Part shown: piece by piece, positions 1-8,663 of the stretch
Layout: each line of letters starts with the position of its first letter
Numbering within the stretch: the stretch's first letter is position 1
Assembly (NCBI GenBank): GCA_029251165.1
Contig: JAQXDW010000112.1
Location: 1 to 64,000, forward strand
DNA from: Myxococcota bacterium
Lineage (GTDB): Bacteria; Myxococcota_A; UBA796
DNA length: 64,000 nucleotides
Direction: 5' to 3'
Made by a program: the position numbers and the translations under genes
The notes under the pieces: generated by a model
What the model saw: only the letters and a program-made list of their open reading frames with translations
The model's database searches: none
Told to the model about the DNA's origin: nothing

Positions 1-1402
1 CCCAGCTGCGGATGTCGCCCATGCCCTCGGCGTAGGGGGTTTCTCCGATGACCACGATGGCGACGTCAAAGCGGCCGGTCGCATCTCCCTGCGGGCTCAG
101 GACTGCCTCTGGGGAGAGGGCCTGGATGCCCTCCCAGATCGAGGTGCCGCCCTCGACCGCTGCGTTGCCGCTGACGCCCTGCCACTCCAGGGTGAAGCCG
201 CCGCAGAGGTGGCCGCGATCGTCTGCGTTCTTGCCCGCGACGAGGAGACGTGCGTCGGTTCGGATCGGCAGCACGCGGTCGTTCTTGAGGAGCACCAGGG
301 ACTTGCGAACGGCTTCGCGGGCCACGTCGCGGTGTTCAGTGCTGCCGAAGCTGGCGTGACCCGACCAGGGACGATCGGCCGGGCGCGGCCGCTCGAAGAG
401 TCCGTAGGCAAGCTTTACCCTTAGAATACGCCGGACAGCATCGTCGATGCGAGACATCGGGACGCGGCCTGTGGTCACCCCCGCACGAAGGGCCTTGAGG
501 TGTGCCCTCCACTCCAGGGGAACCATGAACATGTCCACCCCGGCGTTGACGGACTTCACCACCGCGTCCGCGTAGTCCGTGGCGACCTGCTTGGTGCCGT
601 CCCAGTCAGAGATGACGAAGCCCTCAAAGCCCAACTCTTCCTTCAGCACCCCTGTGAGCAGGTAGCGGTGGCCGTGGCACTTCTCATCGTTCCAGCTGTT
701 GTAGGAGGCCATCACGGTCAGCACGCCGGCTCCGATGGCCTCGCGGTATGGGGCGATGTGCAGCCGCCGCAGCTCGGACTCTGGCAGGGCCGTCTCTCCC
801 TGGTCGACACCCTCTCCGGTTCCGCCGTCGCCGACCCAGTGCTTGGCGCAGGCGACAACCGAGTCGGCTCCCAGCTTGCCCTGGAGACCAGCGACCATCT
901 GCGCAGCGTACTGTGTGACGATCTCGGGATCCTCTGAGTACCCCTCGTAGGAGCGCCCCCAGCGATCATCGCGGACCACCGCGAGGGTCGGAGCGAAAGT
1001 CCACTCGACGCCGGTAGCGAGCACCTCTCGGGCCGTGACGACACCTATTCGACGGATGAGGTCGGGGTCGTTGGCGGCACCGAGGCCGATGTTGTGCGGA
1101 AAGACGACCGCGCCGCGAACGTTGTTGTGGCCGTGGATGGCATCGACCCCGTAGAGCAGCGGGATGCCCAGGTCATCGGAGGAGGCCTGCCAGTAGTCGT
1201 CGTTCATCGCGACCCAGTCCGACAGGGCATTGTCTCCCGGAACAGAGCCGCCGCCAGAGAGGACGCTTCCGATATGGAATTCACGAAGCTCATCGGGCGT
1301 TATGTGCAGCCGCTCGGGCTGGGTCATCTGCCCGAGCTTCTGCGAGAGGTTCATGCGAGCAATCAGTGCGTTGGCGCGTGCGTCGAAGTCAGTCAGACTC
1401 AT
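1..1402 (-). CDS. Glycoside hydrolase family 3 (beta-glucosidase-like), 3' end cut by window edge
   Basis: GH3 enzymes release glucose or other sugars from the non-reducing ends of beta-glucans or oligosaccharides with retention of configuration. Translating the minus strand from the ATG at 1402 gives an open frame of 467 codons that runs off the left edge. It starts MSLTDFDARAN and has no obvious signal peptide. Family landmarks are present: GVDAIHGHNN near residue 100, the KHWVGDGGT segment corresponding to the family KH motif, and VISDWDG, where Asp266 in 'SDW' is the expected nucleophile. The first residues of the second (alpha/beta sandwich) domain are also visible (SLVLLKND). Whole GH3 proteins are usually 600-850 residues, so the missing C-terminus lies outside the window. 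The family assignment is firm. The substrate cannot be told from sequence, and a cytoplasmic or non-classical location is suggested only by the absent leader. Confidence 0.94.
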   Translation of the reverse strand, partial: MSLTDFDARANALIARMNLSQKLGQMTQPERLHITPDELREFHIGSVLSGGGSVPGDNALSDWVAMNDDYWQASSDDLGIPLLYGVDAIHGHNNVRGAVVFPHNIGLGAANDPDLIRRIGVVTAREVLATGVEWTFAPTLAVVRDDRWGRSYEGYSEDPEIVTQYAAQMVAGLQGKLGADSVVACAKHWVGDGGTGEGVDQGETALPESELRRLHIAPYREAIGAGVLTVMASYNSWNDEKCHGHRYLLTGVLKEELGFEGFVISDWDGTKQVATDYADAVVKSVNAGVDMFMVPLEWRAHLKALRAGVTTGRVPMSRIDDAVRRILRVKLAYGLFERPRPADRPWSGHASFGSTEHRDVAREAVRKSLVLLKNDRVLPIRTDARLLVAGKNADDRGHLCGGFTLEWQGVSGNAAVEGGTSIWEGIQALSPEAVLSPQGDATGRFDVAIVVIGETPYAEGMGDIRSW

Positions 1403-1579
1403 CAGAGCTCCGATACGGTTTTCTTGGTTCGATGTCCGAACAAAGTTCCTAACCTGTCCAGACCGGCGTGCCGGAGGTCTGTCAGCTGCAGCGGGGCCTG
1501 CACGCCATCCGGAGTGGCTCGGACGCGCTGCATCGGATCCTGCACATGCGCTCTGCGCGCAGCACGGTCGCCTCTGAGC

Positions 1580-2146
1580 ATGGTCACAGTCATCGAGTCG
1601 TTTCTCCCAGCGGATGACTTCCGGCGCCTCCAGCAGATCACCCGACCCCGTCGTGGTGGTCGAGATGTCTACGGCAAGCTCAAGGACATGGCCTTCCTCG
1701 CAGCGACACGACGCTGCATCGCCGCGCGCGTGCCAGCGGCAGCGGACCTCTCGATTCAGCAGGTCCTGCTTCGGTTCGAGGGACGGACCGGGCTGCTTCA
1801 CCACGACCTCAACGGTCGCCCACGACGCCGGCTCAGCCTGCTCCTCTACATCGACGTCCCCGCTGAAGGCGGTGCCCTCATCTTCCCGTTCTTTGGCGCC
1901 AGCGGCGCGCCGGTAGACAGTCCGGTCACGGCAGCGTGTCGAGCGCGCTGGGCCGCCGGAGACCTCTACAGCGAAGATCCGCTCCTGGGGGCATACCTGA
2001 CCGCTCACCAGGACAGGCTGCTCACCCTCCAGCCGTCCCCGAACAGCGCGGTCTTCTTCCCCTCCGATGACCCCGCCGCCTGGCACTTTGTCAGCCCGGT
2101 GATCCGCGGACACCGCTCCTGCCTCGTCTTCTTCTTTCAGGCGTGA
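1580..2146 (+). CDS. 2OG-Fe(II) oxygenase (prolyl hydroxylase-like)
   Basis: A 188-residue protein resembling the single-domain prolyl-4-hydroxylase-type 2-oxoglutarate/Fe(II) dioxygenases. The facial triad is visible: H74-x-D76 in 'LLHHDLNG', followed by a strand (LSLLLYIDV) and a Gly-rich turn, and the distal His169 in 'AAWHFVSPV'. Arg179 in 'GHRSCLV' is placed to bind the 2-oxoglutarate carboxylate. The ATG at 1580 was chosen because the residues upstream in this frame do not look like protein and because family members start just before the first beta strand, as here (MVTVIESFLP). The upstream ribosome site is weak. It is divergent from the GH3 gene and convergent with the serine hydrolase that follows. 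The substrate is unknown; related small enzymes hydroxylate prolines or other side chains in proteins. Confidence 0.8.
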   Translation: MVTVIESFLPADDFRRLQQITRPRRGGRDVYGKLKDMAFLAATRRCIAARVPAAADLSIQQVLLRFEGRTGLLHHDLNGRPRRRLSLLLYIDVPAEGGALIFPFFGASGAPVDSPVTAACRARWAAGDLYSEDPLLGAYLTAHQDRLLTLQPSPNSAVFFPSDDPAAWHFVSPVIRGHRSCLVFFFQA

Positions 2147-2179
2147 GGAGCGGCGCCCCTGGGGCTGAGGCTCTCCCCT

Positions 2180-3319
2180 CTACAGCGTGGCTGCGGCCTC
2201 CAAGACCGCGCGCTCGACCTTCTCGAGGGTGCGGCTTCTGCCCTCGGCGTTCATGAGGACCACGACGCCGTAGCCGTCCGAGGGTCGGTAGAGGATCTCG
2301 GCGGAGGTTCCGCTCTCGCCGCCGTTGTGGCCCACGACGGTCTCGCCATCGAGGATCCACTGGTACCACATCAGGCCCTGATCGGCGTCGAGGTTGGGGT
2401 TCTGAACGGTCACCATCTCCTCGACGGACGAGGCCGAGAGGAGCCGGGTGTTGTCAAACTCACCGCCGCTGGAGATGGCCGCGAGGAAGCGCCCCATGCT
2501 GCGTGCGTCTGCGCGAAGCTGGCCGTTGGGGTAGTCGGGGAAGCCGAAGTGGTCGAGGACGGTCCAGTCGCCAGCGGAGTACTCCGTGGGGGAGGCGACC
2601 GCTGCGGTGTCGAAGTCCGCGAGGTGCCAGCCAGCGTTCATGTCGAGGGGGCCGAACAGTCGGTCTTCGCAGTACTCGTCGAACGGAACCCCTGTGGTGG
2701 CCTCGACAACGTAGCCCGCGAGCGCTGCCCCGGTGTTGCTGTACTCGGAGACCCGCTTGACTCCGTCGGGGTGGAAGTTCTCGTAGGCGTCATAGTCGGC
2801 ACCGCCCTCCACGAGGTAGCCCTCCAGGAACGCACCCAGCTCCTCCTCAGAGTCACCGGTCACGTAGTGGCGCTCCAGGGCATCCCAATTGTCGACAATG
2901 CCAGAGGCATGAGACATCAGGTGCCGAGTGGTGATGTCGGTCTGGGGGGCGTCGGGGTGAGTGACCTCGAACGGCAGGTTGTCGTTGATGGGGGCATCGA
3001 GATCCAGCTCACCCGCCTCCACCGACTGCATCACGGCGACCCCCGTCACCGCCTTGGAGACGCTGGCGAGGAGGAAGGGCGTGGAGGGGGTCGCCAGCAT
3101 TCCGTTGGCGGGATTTCCCTCTCCATATCCGCCACACCACCTCAGCTCTCCAGCGATCACCATGCAGGCTGAGAGTCCGGCGATGCCGTCCCGCTCCATG
3201 ATGCTGACGATCTCGCTGTCGAGCGCATCGAGCGCAGGCCAGTCGGCATCCGGATCGCCGTTTACGGAGCGCTCTGGCGTGGACATGCAGGCGGTGAGGA
3301 GCAGCGAGAACAAGAGCAT
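2180..3319 (-). CDS. Serine hydrolase / class C beta-lactamase-family lipoprotein
   Basis: A 379-residue penicillin-binding-protein-like serine hydrolase (beta-lactamase/transpeptidase fold). The N-terminus is a short lipoprotein signal ending in LLLTAC, with Cys11 as the predicted lipidated residue, so the enzyme should sit on the periplasmic or outer face of the envelope. The three active-site motifs are present: SxxK as S86-V-S-K89, the YxN triad as Y193-S-N195, and the third motif H331-N-G in 'VVGHNGGESG'. Such HxG enzymes are more often esterases, D-amino-peptidases or muropeptide-processing enzymes than true resistance beta-lactamases. Ser86 is the expected nucleophile. Only 33 bp separate its stop from the convergent oxygenase gene. 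The fold assignment is firm and the substrate unknown. Confidence 0.93.
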   Translation of the reverse strand: MLLFSLLLTACMSTPERSVNGDPDADWPALDALDSEIVSIMERDGIAGLSACMVIAGELRWCGGYGEGNPANGMLATPSTPFLLASVSKAVTGVAVMQSVEAGELDLDAPINDNLPFEVTHPDAPQTDITTRHLMSHASGIVDNWDALERHYVTGDSEEELGAFLEGYLVEGGADYDAYENFHPDGVKRVSEYSNTGAALAGYVVEATTGVPFDEYCEDRLFGPLDMNAGWHLADFDTAAVASPTEYSAGDWTVLDHFGFPDYPNGQLRADARSMGRFLAAISSGGEFDNTRLLSASSVEEMVTVQNPNLDADQGLMWYQWILDGETVVGHNGGESGTSAEILYRPSDGYGVVVLMNAEGRSRTLEKVERAVLEAAATL

Positions 3320-3441
3320 GTTGAGATCTCCGAGATGGGCTTCTTCTGGGCATGTATCGGACGATCGGCACAGCGGTCGCCGTTGTCATTGATTTTTTCG
3401 TGGAGCAGATCCCGCGCGCGGGCTGGTCCAACCCCGGCTGA

Positions 3442-4845
3442 CTACGCCGCCAGGGCTGCCGTGCAGGGCAGGATGACTTCTCTCAGCGCAGCCTGTTCTG
3501 CGGCATGCAGTCGCTCAGCATCGGGGCAGCCGTGCGCATCGAGAGCCGCAGGGTGCAGCTGTGGGGGGGGAGGCGGGGTCTGTCGGCGCCGTGCGGCAGT
3601 GGCGAGCAGCTCCTGGGCGCGCTGTGCGATTACTGGGCCGCCCTGGCTTACTGCCCAGCGGACAAACCGCCAGCCAGCCTCGGCGTGTCGCCACTCATCG
3701 GCGACGATTCCCGTGAGGACAACGCGAACGGTCTCATCCGTGGAAAGGCGGAGGGCCTCGGCGGCCTGAATCGCGGCGATGGTCTCTCCGACACACGCCT
3801 CCACGATCACCGACTCCAGCACGGACTCCAGGGTGTGCGGTCCTGCCAGCGCGCCTGTGATGTTCAGCGGACCCGGCCCCACGACCTCATCGGCATAGGC
3901 GCTCGCCAGCGCCAGACACTGCTGGGCATGTCGGATCTCGTCTGCCATCGCAGCCGTCGCCTCGCTCACCAGCGCCGCCGGCGCACCGAGGGCCATCAGC
4001 TGTAGCAGGTATCGCGCAAACGAAGCCACCGAGGCATGCTCTGCAAGTCCCGCATGCCGCCAGCGCTGTGCGAGGACCGCGCGCTCCTGCACGGACAGGC
4101 GGGCCACCTCGGGCGACAGCGCGGCCCCCCAGCCATCGGCACCCTGGTCGGCTGCGGTCACGGCCGCTCCATCAACGAAGAACGGTCGGCCATCTCCGCA
4201 GTAGTCTCCGCTCGACTTCGAGTCACACTCTCGGGCTTCGCCATCGAGGGCACACCACTCATAGGGGGAGCCCAGATCGCTGCCTTCGCACTGAGCGTTC
4301 GCGGTGCACTCATCCTCCGCGGTCGAGCAGCTCAGGCTGAGCTGTGGATTCCCACACCACTCATAGACATCCAGGACGCACTGCTCTTTTCCGCAGTCAG
4401 CATCGGTCTGACAGCTCGCCGGGATGCACTCAGAGCGCCCTGTTGGAGAGGTCGTGTCGCATGTGCAGACCGAGCCAGTGCCGCAGTCATCGTCGGTCTC
4501 ACACCCATACCGGCAGCCGCACCAGATGTCGTCGGAGAACTCATCGGAGCTGGTCTGTACGCACCGTCCGTTGCCGCCATCGGTGCAGTCATCGTCGGTC
4601 TGGCAGCTGCCCTGGTTGTTCTCCGTGCTGCAGACCGAGTCTCCTGCCGGGTCGGGAAGCGGACAGGTCTCCGCCGACACGCGGTGCACGGTCTCATCTT
4701 CGCACTCCACGAAGCCGCTGACCGAGCCATCGCTGAGCAGGATGGCGGTGCCGTCGGTGCAGGCACCCTCTTTGTCTCCACAGCCAGCCAGGAGAGTCAG
4801 CAGCGTCAGTCGCAGTGTGCCCAGGTTCATTCTTAAAATATCCAT
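3442..4845 (-). CDS. Cys-rich lipoprotein with C-terminal ferritin-like diiron domain
   Basis: A 467-residue exported lipoprotein (lipobox LLAGC, Cys22) with two parts. Residues about 30-220 are Cys-rich and contain recurring 'CxTDxDC' units such as CQTDDDC, CETDDDC and CQTDADC, a pattern common in secreted Cys-rich repeats of myxobacteria-like genomes. Residues about 250-430 are helical and carry a full four-helix diiron ligand set: Glu in 'LAEHASVASF', ExxH in 'DEIRHAQ', Glu in 'VEACVGET' and ExxH in 'DEWRHAE'. Ferritin-like domains of this kind bind two irons for oxidation or oxygenation chemistry. Putting one behind a lipoprotein anchor and Cys-rich module places the chemistry in the envelope. 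The start could also be the second Met, five codons in, just before the hydrophobic stretch. The specific role is unknown. Confidence 0.85.
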   Translation of the reverse strand: MDILRMNLGTLRLTLLTLLAGCGDKEGACTDGTAILLSDGSVSGFVECEDETVHRVSAETCPLPDPAGDSVCSTENNQGSCQTDDDCTDGGNGRCVQTSSDEFSDDIWCGCRYGCETDDDCGTGSVCTCDTTSPTGRSECIPASCQTDADCGKEQCVLDVYEWCGNPQLSLSCSTAEDECTANAQCEGSDLGSPYEWCALDGEARECDSKSSGDYCGDGRPFFVDGAAVTAADQGADGWGAALSPEVARLSVQERAVLAQRWRHAGLAEHASVASFARYLLQLMALGAPAALVSEATAAMADEIRHAQQCLALASAYADEVVGPGPLNITGALAGPHTLESVLESVIVEACVGETIAAIQAAEALRLSTDETVRVVLTGIVADEWRHAEAGWRFVRWAVSQGGPVIAQRAQELLATAARRRQTPPPPPQLHPAALDAHGCPDAERLHAAEQAALREVILPCTAALAA

Positions 4846-5050
4846 ATTGAAAGACTAGTATTGCATGGCATCGAATATCGAGCAGAGGAATCGTCTGGCG
4901 GCGCTGCCATTGTGCGTGCGCTTCTGCCATGCGAGCACGTCAGCACTCAGCGTGGGTTTACGCAATGTCTGCGCGCAATTATTGATGTCTGGAATATCTG
5001 CCCTGTATTTGATTGGTAGATGTTCGCCGTGTCTGGCAGCCGACTGAGGC

Positions 5051-5066
5051 TGGCACGCGCCTTGCT
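5051..5066 (+). promoter_or_regulatory. Sigma-54 (-24/-12) promoter
   Basis: TGGCACG, four bases, then TTGCT: a match to the sigma-54 consensus TGGCACG-N4-TTGCA at every position except the last, where W is tolerated. The GG and GC dinucleotides are exactly 12 bp apart. It lies 36 bp upstream of the ATG at 5103, leaving a leader of roughly 25 nt with GGAG just before the start. Expression would need an enhancer-binding activator, none of which is encoded nearby. Confidence 0.8.
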
Positions 5067-5102
5067 TACTGTGCAGTCGAGACTCATCGGAGAACTGGCA
5101 CC

Positions 5103-6173
5103 ATGTTTCGCTTACTTCATGCCCTGATCGTGACGACATCCCTGTCCCTCACCACCACCGCCTGCGCTGGCCTGTCCCGAGCGGGTGCTCCTGTGACGCC
5201 GGCATCGCTGGGTCCGCAGGGTCCCGCTGGTGAGCCACTGGTGCTGGCGTCTGCATCGACGGTGGCTTCGGCTGATGTGACCTGCGCGGTCCATACACAG
5301 CCGGGCTGCTTCTCCCTGGAGCGCGCCGGCGGCCAGGCGTGCTGGGTTCCCAGGGAGTCGGTCAGCTATGCGGACTGTGCATCGGCGAGCCCCTGCATCG
5401 AGACCGAGGATGGCGTGACTGGCGACGTGGGGTGCTACAAGTGGTCTGGTGCCTCGGACTCCCCCGCGCGTGACTGGCGACGTGGGGTGCTCATGAGCGG
5501 AGAGCTTCCGATGACGGCAGGGCCCGGCCATGTCTCCTTTTATGACGACGCGGGGTGCTTTCTGGGCTGGCCGTCGGATGACTCGCTGCGGTGGATGCCG
5601 GCACCCAGCCTGACCCACGAGGCCTGCCAGGCCCTGGACTCCTGCACCCCGAGTGGTGGCGGTCTGAGCGACGGTCGCTGCTACAAGTGGGGGCAGAGCT
5701 CCCACACAGAGGCGACGCCCTGGCCTGAGGCGATGTCGGATGACACGATCCCTGCTCAGCTGGTGTTCGACCGCAGCGCAGTGACGAGAGACGAGCTGCT
5801 GTCGTTTGCAGAGGAGCGCTATCAGGCCGTCGGTCCGCTCCTCATCATCGAGAGCGTTCGCTCTATGGGTGTGCATGGTCACGCTGCACTGCTCCTCCAG
5901 CGATTTGAGCAGGGGGTCCGGCTTGAGCATGTGCCCATGGACATTGACGGCAACGGGGCCGTCTCCTCACGCCTGACCCTGCCGGACACCACGGATGCTG
6001 AAGCGCGGGCGATTGTCGAGGGCATCGCACCGAAGCTCGGCCTCTCTGACTGGACGCAGTACTGGCGCGCGCCTGATGTCTACGCCTTCGAGGGAGAGGT
6101 CGGGGAGTGTGCGCTGCGCTTCTCGCGGCGAGCTGACGGGGTCATCATCCACCTTGAGTGCGCTGCCTGCTGA
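5103..6173 (+). CDS. Sigma-54-driven lipoprotein with two 'GCYKW' Cys-rich modules
   Basis: A 356-residue predicted lipoprotein (signal ending TTTAC, Cys16) that I cannot assign to a named family. Residues about 55-205 contain two copies of a Cys-rich unit. Copy 1 runs through CAVHTQPGC, ACWVPRE and GCYKWSG; copy 2 through DDAGCFLGW, LRWMPAP, LDSC and RCYKWGQ, ending TPWPE. Copy 2 has lost the first Cys and the central CW. A third copy forms the C-terminus of the lipoprotein encoded on the minus strand at 40491-41099. The last 130 residues are a separate domain with predicted alternating strands and helices and few cysteines. The start was chosen at 5103 because it follows GGAG and opens a clean lipoprotein signal. 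The consensus sigma-54 promoter directly upstream suggests regulated expression, for example during development or starvation. Confidence 0.88.
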   Translation: MFRLLHALIVTTSLSLTTTACAGLSRAGAPVTPASLGPQGPAGEPLVLASASTVASADVTCAVHTQPGCFSLERAGGQACWVPRESVSYADCASASPCIETEDGVTGDVGCYKWSGASDSPARDWRRGVLMSGELPMTAGPGHVSFYDDAGCFLGWPSDDSLRWMPAPSLTHEACQALDSCTPSGGGLSDGRCYKWGQSSHTEATPWPEAMSDDTIPAQLVFDRSAVTRDELLSFAEERYQAVGPLLIIESVRSMGVHGHAALLLQRFEQGVRLEHVPMDIDGNGAVSSRLTLPDTTDAEARAIVEGIAPKLGLSDWTQYWRAPDVYAFEGEVGECALRFSRRADGVIIHLECAAC

Positions 6174-6295
6174 GCACGTCCTGCGACCGCCGAATCCACA
6201 GCGCATCCCCCGCTGCGTCGTCTCCAGAGACCGCCCTCGAGCCGCTCGCTGTTCCCTCCTGTGGCGGGTAGTCTTCGGGGAGGAGGTGGAGAGCA

Positions 6296-7690
6296 ATGGG
6301 CACCGGAGTGTATGGGATCGCGCTGGTCTTCTCGGGGTGTCAGCCCGCAGCACCCGCCCCTGACCAGCCCAGCAGCGGTCCTGGAGGCTCCGATGCGGTG
6401 GAGTCGATCGGCATCGACACCACGGTCATCGACCAGACCACCGTCAGCATTGTCCGCATCGACACCCACGGCGTTCGGGTAGATGAGGCGTGGGATCGGG
6501 AGTGGGTTGACGTCGATCTGGCGCTGCTGGAGGGCGCGGGAAGCGTCCCCCCTTCGCTGACGGATCCGCCGGTCTGGAGCGGCCAGGGAGCGGTTCACCT
6601 GCGCGGAAACTCCTCGATGAACTACGACAAGAAGCAGTACGCCTTAGAGACCCGCGATGCCGACGGCGCGGACATCGACATCGCGCCGTTTGGGCTTCCA
6701 GAAGAGGAAGACTGGATTCTTCAGGGCCCCTACTCCGACAAGACCTTGATGCGAAACCACCTGATGTACCACTGGGCTCGCGCCATCGGGCGATACGCTC
6801 CTCGGACGCACTTCGTCGAGCTGTACCTTGAGGACAGCGGCGGTGTGCTCGACGCGGACGACTATCGTGGCGTCTACGTCTTCATGGAGAAGGTCAAGCG
6901 CGACTCGAGTCGGGTCGATGTGGCCTCGCTGAGCGCGACGGACAGCACGGAGCCTGCGGTCAGCGGGGGGTATCTCCTCAAGCGCGACTGGCTCGAGGGG
7001 CGCGAGCTCACCACGGCGCTGTACCAGGACGCGCTGGTGCTGGAGTATCCCGACTACGACGAGATCACGCCAGAGCAGTGGTCCTATTTAGAGGGCTACC
7101 TCAACGACTTTGAGGCGTCGCTGGCGAGAGAGGATGGCAGCTACACGAGCCATGCCGATCTCGACAGCTTCGTGGACCACATGCTGATGATGGAGCTGAG
7201 CCGCAACGTGGATGCCTATGTGCTGTCCACCTGGATGCACAAGGATCGCGACGGACTCCTGACCATGGGACCGATCTGGGACTTCAACGGCTCGCTGGGC
7301 AATGCCGACTACTTCGCGTCCTGGGAGATCGAGGGCTGGCACTATGACAACCCAGAATTTCCAGCCGACAACCCTCGCGGCTTTGACTGGTATGCGCAGA
7401 TGCTCAAGGACGAGGTGTATCGGCAGCGCCTGTCAGAGCGCTGGCTGCAGCACCGGTCTGACGCCTGGTCAGACGCTGCGCTGATCGCGGACATCGATGC
7501 CACTGCGATGCTCCTGGAGGAGGCCGCAGCGCGCAACTTTGAGCGCTGGCCTGTGCTCGGTGAGTATGTCTGGCCCAATGACTTCGGCGCGGTAGAGCGC
7601 ACCAGCTACGCGGAGGAGGTGGACTACCTGAAGACATGGACCCTTGCCCGGGCGGCCTGGATTGATCAGGAATTAAGAATCGACTCGTGA
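6296..7690 (+). CDS. CotH-family (atypical kinase-fold) lipoprotein
   Basis: A 464-residue protein with a signal-like N-terminus ending FSGC (Cys15), so probably lipidated and exported. From about residue 95 it matches the CotH family: LRGNSSMNYDKKQYALE, DWILQGPYSDKTLMRN, YRGVYVFMEKVKRD and the later GPIWDFNGSLGN segment. In Bacillus, CotH is an atypical protein kinase that phosphorylates spore coat proteins. In Gram-negative secreted relatives the target is unknown. The conserved Lys in 'DKKQYALE' and the WDFN motif, where the Asp corresponds to metal or catalytic residues, are intact. A strong GGAGGTGGAG ribosome site precedes the ATG. The gene stands alone between a co-oriented lipoprotein gene and a convergent gene. 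The family call is firm; the link to secreted matrix or cellulose-associated CotH proteins is inference. Confidence 0.92.
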   Translation: MGTGVYGIALVFSGCQPAAPAPDQPSSGPGGSDAVESIGIDTTVIDQTTVSIVRIDTHGVRVDEAWDREWVDVDLALLEGAGSVPPSLTDPPVWSGQGAVHLRGNSSMNYDKKQYALETRDADGADIDIAPFGLPEEEDWILQGPYSDKTLMRNHLMYHWARAIGRYAPRTHFVELYLEDSGGVLDADDYRGVYVFMEKVKRDSSRVDVASLSATDSTEPAVSGGYLLKRDWLEGRELTTALYQDALVLEYPDYDEITPEQWSYLEGYLNDFEASLAREDGSYTSHADLDSFVDHMLMMELSRNVDAYVLSTWMHKDRDGLLTMGPIWDFNGSLGNADYFASWEIEGWHYDNPEFPADNPRGFDWYAQMLKDEVYRQRLSERWLQHRSDAWSDAALIADIDATAMLLEEAAARNFERWPVLGEYVWPNDFGAVERTSYAEEVDYLKTWTLARAAWIDQELRIDS

Positions 7691-7742
7691 GATCGTCTGC
7701 TCCAGGAGCCCTGACGGGGAGGGGCCTGGAGGTGCCCCTGCG

Positions 7743-8606
7743 CTATCGCTGACGGACCAGCTCTGGCGTCGTCAGGCGAAGTGCGGTGTGGCTGCGCTTT
7801 CCTCTCATGGTCCGCACGATGCGTCTGATGGCCCACACCGCCAGCCAGATCAGCAGCGCGCCGATGATGAGGCTGGGCAGCGAACCGAGCATGAGGCTTG
7901 CGTCTACGGACAGAATTCCAACCAAGAGCTGCACGGAGCCGCTGATGGCGAACGTCACACCGAGAAGTCCCGCCATCGATGCGGCGACCAGGCCGACGAG
8001 CATCAAGACCAGGTTCTCATCTTCGATGTCTACCCCCGCGCCCAGGTGTGCGCGCTGGGCTCGGGCGGACAGGACGGGATCAATTCGGATCAGGCTGGAG
8101 CCCTCGAAGCCGTTCTCGATTGACGCTTGTGCCTCGCGCTGGAGTCGATCGATGTCTCTGGCGACTCGGCGGGCATATGCCTGGCGGCTCTCTGGTGCCA
8201 TGCGCCGGCTGGCGGCGGCGAGGGCGCGCCGCTCCCGTCGGCTGTGTCCTGTGTTGGTCCTCAGCGCCTCGTCGAGGACGGCGTCGTCGACTTCGGCTCC
8301 CCGGGCGATGGCCGCCATCGTGTCGCGGACCTCCAGCATGGCCTCTCCGAGCCATGACATTGCCAGGCGGATCCCGGACTGCATCCTGGGGTGGGTCTGA
8401 TGTTCGACGGGAAGTCCGTCGACGAAGGCGGCCACGTCCATGGCACCGCGCCCACGCTGGCTGAGGGGCTTGCCGGCCAGCCCATCCAGCTCAGCCCACA
8501 CTGCTGCGGCTGCTGCGGCTCCAGGCCCCTCGAGCGCTCCCAGCGCGGGAAGCGGTAGCAGGGTCATCAGGCTTCCTGCGCCCATTATGAAATCACGTCG
8601 CTGCAT
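7743..8606 (-). CDS. Unknown exported membrane protein with Tat-like leader
   Basis: A 287-residue protein of unrecognised family. It starts MQRRDFIMGAG, a twin-arginine-like pattern (RRxF) followed by a hydrophobic stretch and an Ala-rich region, so Tat-dependent export is possible. Residues about 95-180 are strongly helical and charged, with many Arg, Glu and Ala residues. The C-terminal third contains two to three hydrophobic segments (starting LVLMLVGLVAASM and LPSLIIGALLIW) and ends in a basic tail RRIVRTMRGKRS. It therefore resembles an exported helical domain held by a C-terminal hairpin anchor. It is convergent with the CotH-like gene (52 bp between the stops) and lies downstream of the sulfotransferase gene on the same strand, separated by about 57 bp, so co-transcription is possible. 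Confidence 0.75.
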   Translation of the reverse strand: MQRRDFIMGAGSLMTLLPLPALGALEGPGAAAAAAVWAELDGLAGKPLSQRGRGAMDVAAFVDGLPVEHQTHPRMQSGIRLAMSWLGEAMLEVRDTMAAIARGAEVDDAVLDEALRTNTGHSRRERRALAAASRRMAPESRQAYARRVARDIDRLQREAQASIENGFEGSSLIRIDPVLSARAQRAHLGAGVDIEDENLVLMLVGLVAASMAGLLGVTFAISGSVQLLVGILSVDASLMLGSLPSLIIGALLIWLAVWAIRRIVRTMRGKRSHTALRLTTPELVRQR

Positions 8607-8663
8607 TGTTCAGTACTCCAGGGGAGGTGCCAGCTGGCTGTATCAAGGTGTGTCTGAGGCCCC

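Noticed and set aside
3407..3418. GC palindrome CCCGCGCGCGGG as a terminator
   Set aside because: No T tract follows within a useful distance on either strand.
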